Positions 50,901-61,549 of a stretch of DNA of 64,000 nt are shown here, one piece after another. The stretch is from assembly GCA_002189035.1 (NCBI GenBank), contig NEEC01000002.1, positions 5,975,001-6,039,000 of the forward strand, given 5' to 3'. Origin of the DNA: Utricularia gibba (taxonomy: Eukaryota > Streptophyta > Magnoliopsida > Lamiales > Lentibulariaceae). The notes below the pieces were generated by a model, which ran no database searches, was not told the DNA's origin, and was given only the letters and a program-made list of their open reading frames with translations. Within the stretch, counting starts at the first letter, position 1; each line of letters begins with the position of its first letter. Made by a program: the position numbers and the translations under genes.

Positions 50901-53275
50901 CATGCAGATTCTCAATTTGCAATAAAATGTGGTGGCCCCCAGATCACATCATCGAGTGGAATTGTTTATGAAAGAGAAGATGAGGCTCTTGGTCCTGCAA
51001 ACTATTATACAGTCATGAGTAGACGATGGGCAGTTAGCAATGTTGGTTTGCCTGCCGAAAGCAACAGCCCACAGTACCGAACTGTTTCATCTTCACAGTT
51101 CACGAATACTCTAGATTCTAATCTTTTTCAGACCACTAGAATTTCAGCAGGGTCTTTGAGATATTATGGTTTAGGTCTTGAAAACGGTAACTACACAGTG
51201 AGGCTCCAGTTTGCTGAAACAAGAATTCCATCTGGTACAAGGACTTGGTGGAGTGTTGGACGACGTATTTTTAATGTATACATTCAGGTTTGTCTACTGA
51301 CCTAAGCTTTATGTACGTTGCACCATGCCCTAAACATCAAGTCATTCTACATTCAGTTATGCAGCATCGTTCCTCTGAAATTATTTGAAGAGTAATATAT
51401 GTTTCAGGGGAATTTGTTGCTGAGAGATTTTAATATACAAAGAGACGCTGGTGATATTTCGAACCGAGCAGTGGTGAGGCAGTTCAATGTTTCTGTGGTG
51501 AATAATTATATGGAAATCCATCTATTTTGGGCTGGGAAAGGGACGTGTTGTGTTCCAGCACAGGGTGATTATGGACCATCAATCTCAGCTATAAGTGCAA
51601 CCCCAAGTAAGTAAAATTTTCAAGCAAGAGTGTTCCTTGCTATTAAGGTCCATTTTTCAATTATATAGTCATCTATCTTTGTGGGTTGTTCTTGATCAGA
51701 TTTTGTTCCATCCGTTTCGAACATCCCTCCTGGTGGGCAGCAAAATCATACTGGTCTCATTGTTGGGGTTGTTGTTGGAGTTGCTACTGCAAGCTTGCTT
51801 GTCCTTCTTGCAATTCTGTTCGTGCACCAAAAGAGGAAAAGAGATCTAGAGGATCAAGGTAAGGGTGAAAGCCTTAACCTCTGCATCTGTATTTCTGTTG
51901 TTTTATGCCATGACAAGTTTCTGTTCACGTGAACATCCAGAACTACTGGGCATTGATTCCCGGCCTTACACATTTAGTTACTCTGAGCTCAAAAGTGCTA
52001 CAAATGACTTCAATATTGCAAATAAGCTTGGGGAAGGTGGATTCGGTCCAGTTTACAAGGTACTACCTTTTAGTTTTTTGTTTGAGATTAAGAAACATTT
52101 TCAACTGATTGCATATTCCCTAGGGAACTCTTGGAGATGGGAGAAACGTTGCTGTTAAGCAGCTTTCAGTGGCTTCACGTCAGGGAAAGAGCCAGTTTGT
52201 AGCAGAGATAGCCTCTATATCTGCTGTGCAACACCGTAACCTTGTGAAGTTACATGGCTGCTGCATTGAAGGAAATAAACGTTTGCTTGTGTATGAGTTC
52301 CTTGAAAACAGGAGTCTTGATCAAATACTATTTGCAGATGGTAGTAAAGGCTTATACCTGGACTGGGCAGCACGATATGACATATGCTTGGGAATTGCAC
52401 GAGGTTTAACCTATCTCCATGAGGAATCCCGTGTCAGAATTGTTCATAGAGACGTGAAATCGAGCAATATCCTCTTGGACTCGGATCTCACGCCTAAGAT
52501 ATCAGATTTTGGGCTAGCTAGACTGTATGATGACAAGAAAACACACATAAGCACAAGGGTCGCTGGCACAATGTAAGCTTTCTGTTCATGGCATGTCATT
52601 CTTTAGCAAATTTTCATACTTTTTTGTTTGTATAGTGGGTACCTGGCGCCAGAGTATGCTATGCGGGGGCATCTTACTGAAAAAGTAGATGTATTCAGCT
52701 TCGGAGTCGTTGCTATGGAAATCGTCAGTGGGAGGCCTAATTCAGACACAAGCTTGGAAAATGATCGCATGTATCTTCTTGAATGGGTAAGATGCCATGA
52801 TTTTCACCAAAACTGGTGGTCCATTCACTTCTGCACTTCATACACTTAGTTCTTTCCCTGGGCTTCTATACTCCTTTAGGCTTGGAAACTGCATGAAAAC
52901 AATAAGGAATTGGAGCTAGTGGATCCAAGATTGCAAGAGTACAACTCAGAGGAAGTGAGAAGGGTCATTGGTGTGGCTCTGTTATGCACGCAAGCATCTT
53001 TGGCACTGCGTCCACCGATGTCCCGCGTGATGGGAATGCTCTCCTGTGATATTCAGGTGCCTCTGATCACTTCCCGCCCGGGGTATTTGACTGATTGGAA
53101 CCGGGATGATGCGTCTTTCGTCACAAATACAGATACCTCAACATCTAATGCTGGTACCCTGGTTACAAGTTCCAGCACAACTGGAATGAGCACTGTTGAA
53201 TATGATCAACCGATGTTGCCTCATGGCAAAACTGGAGGCGGAAATGATCCCGCATTGTACTCTCTTCCACGATAG
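47902..53275 (+). CDS. LRR-malectin receptor-like kinase, array copy C
   Basis: This is an intact third member. The signal peptide in [18 protein letters not shown] ends near PAGAQ. The N-terminal cap [17 protein letters not shown] contains the conserved Cys pairs ([17 protein letters not shown]). Single-LRR exons run from ~48600 to 50560. The malectin-like domain starts at 50908 ([13 protein letters not shown]) and continues after an intron into the exon at ~51408. The membrane segment is [23 protein letters not shown], followed by basic HQKRKR. Kinase: [44 protein letters not shown]; all catalytic residues are present and the activation loop matches the family consensus best of the three. 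The C-terminal tail after [10 protein letters not shown] is Ser/Thr/Gly-rich and diverges from A and B. Copies B and C are only ~1 kb apart, implying recent local duplication. Confidence 0.93.
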
Positions 53276-54863
53276 TCTGTGAGTGTTCATTGTTACATTT
53301 ACACCCTGCAACATTGATGACAGCAGGCACCATTTGCACACTGAATGAAGCAATCATATATAGTCAAACTACTCAAAATCCCAACAGTATTCTCACTTGA
53401 ATATGTTGGAATTAAAGATCCAATAATTGTGTGATCACATTGAAATTCAAATATATAAAAAATATTAATCATATTAAAAAAATTAGATTCAATCAAATTA
53501 TATATTATCTTTTATACATTTAATTATTTTATTTTCATTTAATGATATGAGATTGTTTGTTCTAATATTTATCCTTAAGTCAAATTGGTTTTTGATGTTT
53601 ATGACTTGTTTTCTTTCTTTTTTTATATAATTTTAGTTAGTGTTTATATCACTGATTGATCTAGTTTTATCATCTAAATTTAATGCATTTTATTATTTTT
53701 TTAACCTTACTCAAGATCAATATAATAGGACCACTCAAGTCATATCGTAAGTCAAACAATCTTATACCATATTGAAATTAAAGATGTAATATGACATCCA
53801 TGAAATTGAGCAACTTCACATGTGCTAGTCAGATCCATTAAATTATTAATTTCAATATTGCATTAAAGTATTTATTGTTCGACACAACTTGTGTGGCCAA
53901 GATGTATTGGTTAAAAAAAAACAAGAAAATACATTGGATTTATAATGATAGATATTAGATTTATCAATGATCTTAACACTATCTACAATCATAAAAAAAT
54001 AAACTTTTATCGAATCAAATATCAACTCTACTTGAGGGTGAATATTATAACAACAATTTCAATTAGAAAATGAAAGTGAAATATTAAAGCACATAAAAGA
54101 AATTATAAATTATTAATAATTAATTGAATCTATTTTTTTAATATAATTTATATTTTTATGTAATTGAACTGCAATTGATCGACCTATATCTTTAATTTCA
54201 ATAGAATTCATTAACAATGTTTCAGGATACTCATTCTTCATTGAGATAATGCTTTTCCTCAAATCCCAAAGACAATAACACTCTAGGTTTGTCTCACATC
54301 AACTATACACAGTAAATGTGAATGACTTGTACCATGAATCTTTTAGAAATGAAAACTGTGGGTTGAATCGTGAGCTCTTTGAAACTCAAAAGGAATAGTA
54401 TTGACTCTAGAGTATAGTTTGAGCTTTTTGGAGACGTCCCATCTGTGATGGGGGTGCTGGATGATCTGTGGGTTTACTGAACTTGGGTTTGCATGAATGC
54501 AGCAGTTGGTGTTCATTTCATGTAGCACACGGATTTTGAGTAAGAAGCACATAACAATGGGAGCTTCAAGTGATCTTCTAAATGCAGTTTGTGCAGGTTG
54601 GAGGTACCTGACAGTGAGCGCCTCTTGTTAGAAAAAGCGGTTACTTGAGCATGTGATTTTGTTTCTTGTTTCTACTTTTTCTGTACCTGATGCCTCCTTT
54701 TGGAAGTTTTCTTATATTCCTACCCATTTTATACTCCATTCACGGAACCTTGATTCCCTCCTCATCAGGCTTTAGACGAACAACAAATATTCTTATGCAT
54801 GTTTCTTTTCATTAAAATCAAGGCAATGTAAGGCACAGGCACCCCTCATCATCTTCTTCACAG
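53276..54863. other. Intergenic region between receptor array and X8 gene
   Basis: A short copy C 3' UTR is followed by ~900 bases of AT-rich DNA, then a more mixed stretch from ~54340 that probably contains the promoter and leader of the X8 gene. The ORFs here (54343-54552 - and others) are unrecognised. Confidence 0.45.
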
Positions 54864-55878
54864 ATGAGAAAGAAATCCAAGATTTCCACAGCACTCGGAA
54901 TGCACTCCAGATTGGCTCCTCTCTTCATTCTCTTCCTCTTCCTTTCAGGTGAGTGGCTTGTTTGTTTCATAAGATGGGAGTCCTGTTGATGTTGACGCGT
55001 TCTGCATTCAGATGCAGAAAGGATGCTGCTGGAAGCAGTTCCAGAGGACAATTCACAACGCCAGGACTGGTTTCCAGGTAAAATGGTGAGCATCCAGAGG
55101 CAAACAGCGCCGGGAAATGTTCCGGTGGTGAATCCCACCATTCCCGGCACAACGCCGGCTGCAAATCCAAACACCCCATCTGGAAGAGCGTGGTGCATCG
55201 CCAGTTCTAATGCTTCTCCGACTGCACTGCAAGTAGCTCTGGACTATGCCTGCGGCTATGGAGGAGCAGACTGCTCTGCAATTCAACCAGCTGGCCCTTG
55301 CTATGATCCCAACACAGTTCGCGACCATGCTTCCTACGCCTTCAACAGCTATTACCAGAGGAACCCAGTCCCCACAAGCTGCGCATTTGGAGGAACAGCC
55401 CAGCTTTCCAACACTGATCCAAGTAACCATCTTTCTCATTCTGGTAGCAGCAGATTTTCGTCTGCTAATCATGTTTCACTGAATCCCACAGGTTATGGTA
55501 ACTGCAGATTTGCATCCCCTACAAACACCCTTCCCAATCCACCAGCAAACACAGTTCCAAATCCAAATCCAAATCCAAATCCAAATCCAAATCCAAATCC
55601 AGTAAACACAATGCCGACGATCCCAATGACACCCCAAGGTGAGTTTTGATGATGCAGTCAGAGTTCGTTCTTGGGGACACTCAATGAAAACTAGTGTTAT
55701 CTTCCATCACAGCACAACAACCATCCCTTACAGCCCCGGAGGATCCGGCTCGGAACCAGGAGGATATGACTACGGGAACGAACCGCCCAGCTCCGGGCAG
55801 TCCAGACCACACAGGGTGCTGCTCATCGCCATCAGCAGCCTCCTCGCATCAGCACTTATAGGAGCTCATCACTTCTAG
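54864..55878 (+). CDS. X8 (CBM43) domain protein, probable GPI-anchored callose-binding; frame break before the tail
   Basis: X8 domains bind beta-1,3-glucan; plant PDCB-type proteins sit at plasmodesmata as GPI-anchored callose binders. Exons: 54864-54948 (signal peptide, LAPLFILFLFLS), 55012-55422, 55492-55638 and 55713-55878. The X8 domain runs from RAWCIASSNASPTALQVALDYACGYGG through CSAIQPAGPCYDPNTVRDHASYAFNSYY to CAFGGTAQL and, after the splice, YGNCRF; all six expected Cys are visible. A Pro/Asn linker with an (NP)n repeat follows. The last exon in one frame gives SPGGSGSEPGGYDYG and a hydrophobic end LLIAISSLLASALIGAHHF, a good GPI signal. Splicing as written enters a different frame. 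One base appears missing, most simply in the C4 run at 55632-55635. Without it the protein would end in an unrelated Pro/Ser tail. An X8-only protein is clear; plasmodesmal location is inferred. Confidence 0.83.
55557..55602 (+). repeat. (AATCCA)n coding hexanucleotide repeat
   Basis: A tandem hexanucleotide encodes alternating Asn-Pro residues in the linker of the X8 protein. It is a likely length polymorphism between alleles. Confidence 0.85.
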
Positions 55879-56500
55879 AAACCTGGTGCCCAAATGCCTG
55901 TTCGCAGACGAGATAGCAACCACCTGCAAGCTATGGAAAACCGTGTGGCAGGAAGAATACTTCATGCAGCAACGCGCACTCGTGCAGGTGAAAAAGAAGG
56001 AGAGGAGATTGAGGGGAGTTACCGAAGCCTTGCTCAAGGAACTAACAGCTAGATTTTTTGAATTGAAGTAATACAGAAAATACTTGATGCCTCATTAGGC
56101 ATAAATTTTAATACTTGACTATAAACTTATATCATTTGATTTCTGCAGAAAAGATCATTACCATTATGTTCTAGAACTTGAAGAATGTAATAAATAGCTT
56201 TGTGTTTTTAAAATCATGGATTCGATTTAGAGTTGATTAGATTCAATCTAAATCTATAAATAAAACAAAAAAATGAATTTAACGTATTTAAATGATAGTT
56301 TTTTATTTTTTATTATTATTTTTTTCAATTCAATATAAAAAATAATTAAATAAAGTTTATAATTGAATCCAAAATAACTTGAATAAATTTTAAAACGCGA
56401 ACCCAAAATTCCATAAATGCTCTAATTTTTATTTTATTAAAAATATATTTTAAAATATTTTTCAAGAAATAGAATCAAAAGAGGCTTAATCCAAAATTAC
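55879..56500. other. Intergenic DNA upstream of EF2
   Basis: The X8 3' UTR (to ~56090) is followed by AT-rich DNA. The 55886-56071 ORF (a Lys/Glu-rich 61-residue frame) lies within the likely 3' UTR and is not supported as a gene. Confidence 0.45.
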
Positions 56501-56513
56501 GATTGTATTAAAC

Positions 56514-56735
56514 TTGGGCCATTGTCCAATTTAATTACTAAAAGGTAATATTAAATATTATTTAGTCTCAATATAAATATAAAAATTATTTAAAGAAGCA
56601 TGAGAATGAAATTTAATGGGTGGCCCTTGGAAAAATATAAATTTATTTTGATGCCCTTGCTAGGGTTTGCTCGCTCCTCACGCTTTATATCCATTTGCAG
56701 GAGTGTTTACCTCAGACTGCTGCGCTGCCTCCAAG
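56514..56735 (+). promoter_or_regulatory. EF2 promoter: site II, TATA and telo-box, with noncoding first exon
   Basis: TTGGGCC lies at ~56514-56520, TATA-like AAATATAAAT at ~56634-56643, and the telo-box complement TAGGGTTT at 56661-56668. Telo-boxes with TGGGCY elements are an established combination in plant translation-gene promoters. A noncoding exon probably ends at CCAAG|GT (56735) and is spliced to 57328, upstream of the start codon; the intervening ~590 bases would be a leader intron. Exon ends are inferred from splice consensus only. Confidence 0.5.
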
Positions 56736-57389
56736 GTCGCCGCCGCTCTTCCGCTCTCTCAGTTTCTCTGCGATCGTGTTTTGCTTGCGATTTGTAGTAT
56801 TAGGGATATTGTCTTTGTGATTCCTATGTGTCTTAGGTGCCCTGCTGAAATCGTTTGATGTGGAATTAGAATTTCGTGTTATTCTGAATTATATTCCTTG
56901 AATGCTTTTCTACCTTCGGTCTATTCATCTGTTGGTCTTCTTCCGCGGTCATCGATCTTCATTTTTGAAATCTGATTGGAGTGCTTTCTTGGTTCAGCCT
57001 GATTCGGGAGCATGTTCGTCCTGTAGGTTTCCGAGCGATAAAGTGTCGAACTTGCCTCCGATATATATCCATTTTTATTCATTTAAGTACTGTGTTTTGT
57101 TTACCCATTTCATGTTATTCAGATAATGCAAAAGCAACAAACTTTGAGCCTTCGTTGAATACATGACATGATTTATGAAACTGGAGTTTCAGTTCGATGC
57201 TGTTAACTTATGTAGAGTTTCGATTTAAAAGGGTTTTTCGGAATCTGTTTTTTTTTCTGTTTTTGTTGTAAATGTTGGCGAATATACACAGAAGGCACAC
57301 TTATCGTCTTCATTGTTCTTGTGACAGGTTCATCTGAGAGAGCACCTTCATATAAAGCAGTGCCTAGCATTTGAAATAAATCTGAAAAG

Positions 57390-60082
57390 ATGGTTAGTAC
57401 AGAACATTGTTATTAGTGAGGAAACTAGCATGCTTATTTTTTCAGTGCTGATGATTATGCTTCATTATTACAGGTGAAGTTTACAGCAGATGAGCTCCGT
57501 AGAATTATGGACCTGAAGCATAACATCCGCAACATGTCTGTCATTGCCCATGTTGATCATGGTAGGAGGACGCAGTTTAAATGTAGTTTGATTTCATATG
57601 AATACCTGAGTTGTTTAATCAATTTTCTTTTCATCCACTTGCAGGGAAGTCAACGTTGACGGATTCTCTTGTTGCTGCTGCGGGTATTATTGCCCAAGAA
57701 GTTGCTGGTGATGTCAGAATGACAGATACCCGAGCTGATGAGGCTGAGCGTGGTATCACTATTAAGTCTACTGGTATCTCCCTGTATTATGAAATGTCTG
57801 ATGAATCTCTTAAGAACTACAAGGGGGAGCGACAAGGAAATGAGTACCTCATCAATCTCATTGATTCTCCTGGGCATGTGGACTTCTCATCTGAAGTGAC
57901 AGCTGCTCTTCGTATTACTGATGGTGCGCTTGTTGTTGTGGATTGTGTAGAGGGCGTGTGTGTTCAAACAGAAACTGTCCTGCGACAAGCTCTTGGAGAG
58001 AGGATTAGACCAGTTTTGACCGTCAATAAGATGGACAGATGTTTCCTCGAGCTGCAAGTTGAAGGAGAAGAGGCTTACCAAACATTTCAGAGGGTTATTG
58101 AGAATGCCAATGTCATCATGGCCACATACGAAGATCCTCTCCTTGGTGATGTTATGGTCTACCCGAAAAGGGCACTGTTGCCTTTTCTGCCGGTTTGCAT
58201 GGCTGGGCATTTACCCTGACAAACTTTGCCAAAATGTACGCTTCCAAATTTGGTGTGGATGAGGGGAAGATGATGGAGAGGCTGTGGGGAGAGAATTTCT
58301 TTGACCCAGCGACTAAGAAGTGGACTACGAAAAATTCTGGATCCCCTACATGCAAACGTGGTTTCGTGCAGTTCTGCTATGAGCCTATCAAGCAGATCAT
58401 TAATACATGCATGAATGACCAGAAAGAAAAATTGTGGCCCATGCTGCAGAAGCTTGGCGTGACAATGAAATCAGAAGAAAAGGAATTGATGGGAAAGCCC
58501 TGATGAAGCGTGTGATGCAGACCTGGCTTCCTGCTAGCAGTGCTCTGCTGGAAATGATGATATTCCATCTTCCTTCACCTGCAAAGGCCCAAAAGTATCG
58601 TGTGGAGAACTTGTACGAGGGACCCCTTGACGATATGTATGCAAATGCTATCAGGAATTGTGATCCTGAGGGGCCGCTCATGCTTTATGTCTCCAAGATG
58701 ATTCCAGCCTCTGACAAGGGTAGGTTCTATGCATTTGGGCGTGTATTTTCTGGAAAAGTCTCCACAGGTTTGAAGGTCAGAATCATGGGTCCCAATTATG
58801 TCCCGGAGAGAAGAAAGACTTGTATGTGAAGAGTGTGCAGCGAACTGTCATTTGGATGGGAAAGAAACAAGAAACCGTGGAGGATGTCCCCTGCGGAAAC
58901 ACTGTTGCCATGGTTGGCTTGGATCAATTCATCACAAAGAATGCTACACTCACCAATGAGAAGGAAGTGGACGCACATCCTATTCGAGCAATGAAGTTTT
59001 CTGTCTCACCAGTCGTGCGTGTGGCTGTGCAATGCAAAGTTGCCTCTGATCTACCAAAGCTTGTTGAAGGACTCAAGCGTTTGGCCAAATCTGATCCCAT
59101 GGTCGTCTGTAGTATTGAGGAGTCTGGTGAGCACATTATTGCTGGTGCTGGGGAACTTCACCTTGAGATCTGCCTCAAGGACTTGCAGGACGACTTCATG
59201 GGTGGTGCTGAGATTGTGAAATCTGATCCAGTGGTGTCCTTCCGTGAGACAGTACTCGAAAGATCATCTCGCACTGTCATGAGCAAATCTCCCAACAAGC
59301 ACAATCGTCTGTACATGGAAGCAAGACCACTGGAAGATGGACTCGCTGAAGCTATTGATGATGGGCGTATTGGCCCAAGGGATGACCCCAAGGTTCGTTC
59401 TAAAATCTTATCTGAAGAGTTCGGCTGGGACAAGGAGCTTGCCAAGAAAATTTGGTGCTTTGGTCCTGAAACAATCGGTCCCAACATGGTCGTCGATATG
59501 TGCAAGGGAGTTCAATATCTCAACGAAATCAAGGACTCTGTTGTTGCTGGTTTCCAGTGGGCTTCAAAGGAAGGGCCATTGGCTGAAGAAAACATGAGGG
59601 GCATCTGCTTTGAAGTCTGTGACGTTGTTCTCCATGCTGATGCCATTCACAGAGGCGGTGGCCAAGTCATTCCCACAGCAAGAAGAGTCGTCTATGCCTC
59701 TCATCTCACTGCAAAGCCTCGTCTCCTGGAACCCGTATACCTTGTTGAGATCCAGGCTCCGGAGCAGGCTCTTGGTGGTATTTACAGTGTGCTGAATCAG
59801 AAACGTGGCCATGTGTTCGAAGAAATGCAGAGGCCTGGTACCCCTCTCTACAACATCAAAGCCTACCTGCCTGTCATCGAGTCCTTTGGTTTCTCAAGCA
59901 CTCTGCGCGCTGCGACATCCGGACAAGCCTTCCCTCAGTGCGTGTTCGATCACTGGGACATGATGTCCTCCGACCCACTTGAGGCCGGCTCTCAGGCGTC
60001 TACTCTGGTGGCTGATATTCGTAAGAGGAAGGGCTTGAAGGAGCAAATGACACCACTCTCGGATTACGAAGACAAGCTGTGA
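57390..60082 (+). CDS. LOS1: Elongation factor 2 (eEF2), cytosolic; three single-base frame breaks in the sequence
   Basis: eEF2 is the GTPase that drives ribosomal translocation. Exons: 57390-57392 (ATG only), 57474-57561 and 57645-60082; the one-codon first exon matches plant EF2 genes as I recall them. Domain I: AHVDHGKST (P-loop, across the splice), RGITIKSTG (switch I), [11 protein letters not shown] (G3) and NKMDR (G4). Later come [20 protein letters not shown] and [11 protein letters not shown] with the His that becomes diphthamide. The protein ends in YEDKL. The frame breaks near 58163-58170, 58495-58500 and 58804-58806, each by loss of one base (G) in a short run. Coding exons total 2529 bases, three fewer than the 2532 needed for the canonical 843 residues plus stop. 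Everything else is perfectly conserved and introns and promoter are present. A functional gene with three sequence errors is far likelier than a pseudogene. Confidence 0.95.
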
Positions 60083-60710
60083 GACATGAAATTGGTTTCT
60101 TTCTGGAATTTGAGTCCTGCGCCGTTTGTTAAGTTTTTAATGGCTTCAACACCTGAACCATCGTGTTATCCCTGTGCCCAACTCTTTCTATTCATCCGTT
60201 GTATTCCCTGTTGAGTGTAACGAAGGATAATCGCTTTTTGTTTGATCTCACTCCTGTTTCCCACATCGATACAAAAGGAGTGCTGAACAGCATGCAATGC
60301 ACATTAGCTGATTTCCAGCTTCTGGGGTGGCTTTATTTTGTTTCTTTGATCCCTCATCACTACAAGATTTGATCTTTCTAGGTTCATCTGCATCATAGTC
60401 ACTTGTCTGTCCAATGCAGTCGGTTTACCTCGTACTGCAGCACTGGAACAAATACCGGAGTTGAGAGAATGCGATTCGGGATTGACTGGTTGATGATCCC
60501 GTTACTTTCGTAGAGCTCAACGTGAATGGAGACTGAAAATGGCAGATTGGCCATGTTCTCAATGTCCCATTACATCTTAACAGTCCAGTTGCGAGTAACG
60601 CTCGGCGAATCAGTACAAAAATCTCGTATTGCTTTCGAGAATTTTTTTTTACTAGGACACAGACGATGAAATTGTACAAGTAGCTGCATTAACACAGCGG
60701 AGACTCTGTT
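60083..60710. other. EF2 3' UTR and convergent spacer
   Basis: T-rich 3' UTR of EF2 meets the 3' UTR of the minus-strand seed-maturation gene. ORFs at 60163-60372 and 60425-60679 are not supported. Confidence 0.5.
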
Positions 60711-60995
60711 CTATCCACCCAGTGCCCATCTACTTTGATCACCGGAGCCCTGTAACTTGTCTGCTTTTTCAGCGGCGGAGAAGAGGTGATCGGGCTGGGA
60801 TTCAGCTCCCCTGCCCTCTTTTTGTTGCTGCCCGCTGATTTTTCCCGCGGCGGAGAATAAATCCACCGTGCCGGACTCGGCGATCTTGCCACTCTCAAGA
60901 GGGTCGCCGCCTATATACGCCACTCTCAAGACTTCGTCCTCCGACAACTTCGCCTGAGCTGCACCGTACTTGATGTCATCTTTGCTCTTCGCCAT
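60711..60995 (-). CDS. Small seed-maturation / LEA-like protein
   Basis: A 94-residue hydrophilic intronless frame starting MAKSKDDIKYGAAQAKLSEDEVLRVAYIGGDPLESGKI. The N-terminal KLSEDE...VAY...G.PLE.GKIA pattern is the one I recall from small plant seed-maturation (SMP-like) LEA proteins. A short motif is repeated: VDLFSAAGK near residue 45 and DHLFSAAEK near residue 71. No signal peptide, Cys or membrane segment is present, so it is presumably cytosolic and disordered, with a role in desiccation tolerance. An overlapping frame (60689-60898) reads SYRAPVIKVDGHWVD at the end. Given the one-base losses elsewhere in this sequence, the true C-terminus could lie in that frame. The promoter carries ABRE and CE3-like elements, supporting ABA/seed control. 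It is divergent from the gene at 61550. Confidence 0.68.
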   Translation of the reverse strand: MAKSKDDIKYGAAQAKLSEDEVLRVAYIGGDPLESGKIAESGTVDLFSAAGKISGQQQKEGRGAESQPDHLFSAAEKADKLQGSGDQSRWALGG

Positions 60996-61035
60996 TCTCC
61001 AAAGTTGCTGAACGCCTTTTGCCTCCCTCCCGCTC

Positions 61036-61115
61036 GCTTATAAGGATACGCCGGCGGCAACATTTTCACCCCCCAGAATGGGACGCGTGTCCCTAATTCG
61101 CTGACACGTGGAATG
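61036..61115 (-). promoter_or_regulatory. ABA-response promoter: ABRE plus CE3-like element and TATA
   Basis: The palindromic G-box CACGTG within GACACGTGG (61103-61111) is an ABRE. ACGCGTGTCC (61083-61092) matches the coupling element CE3 known from the barley HVA1 promoter. They are about 10 bases apart, close to the spacing of an ABA response complex. A TATA-like CTTATAAG (~61036-61043) lies downstream of them relative to the minus-strand gene, about 40-50 bp from its start codon. Motifs are directly visible; ABA control is inferred. Confidence 0.6.
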
Positions 61116-61549
61116 AAACGGCGAGGGACGGTTATTTTAAGATCGAAATAATATAAATATTATATACAAAATAATTTACTAAAATTAAATAAATTCATTT
61201 TCTAATTCATAAACAAATTCATTTCTTTTGTAAACGAGTCGTACTGCAGAGCCCAATAATAAAAAAGGCCTAGGGCGAATTAGCCCATCAGGTAGGCCCA
61301 TAACGGAAAGGGCCCATGACCCGATGGACCGAGCCTGAATTTACCCATTTGAATTTGCGGGGTCCAGTTGCCAACCCAAGAATGATGAACAGCTGCGACT
61401 CAGTGAGGACTACCGCACACGATTAATTCACAATGTTATTATAAGCATTCGTCACCCTGGAGCTTGCTTGGCGACGGACGCCGTTTTCCCTTCCCGTTGA
61501 TTGCACAGCAGCGCACGTATTTCTCAGATTGGTTTCTTGCTTGCCGGAA
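61116..61549. other. Divergent intergenic region with GGGCC elements
   Basis: An AT-rich stretch is followed at ~61248-61325 by several GCCCA/GGCCCAT strings (site II-like), facing the gene that starts at 61550. No gene is seen. Confidence 0.45.

Noticed and set aside
55886-56071. A 61-residue Lys/Glu-rich ORF after the X8 gene
   Set aside because: It lies directly behind the X8 stop in the likely 3' UTR and shows no family match or promoter. A small real peptide cannot be excluded, but nothing supports it.
57390-60082. Calling EF2 a processed or decayed pseudogene
   Set aside because: Introns, promoter elements and every conserved residue are present, and only three one-base losses break it. 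Sequence error explains it more simply.
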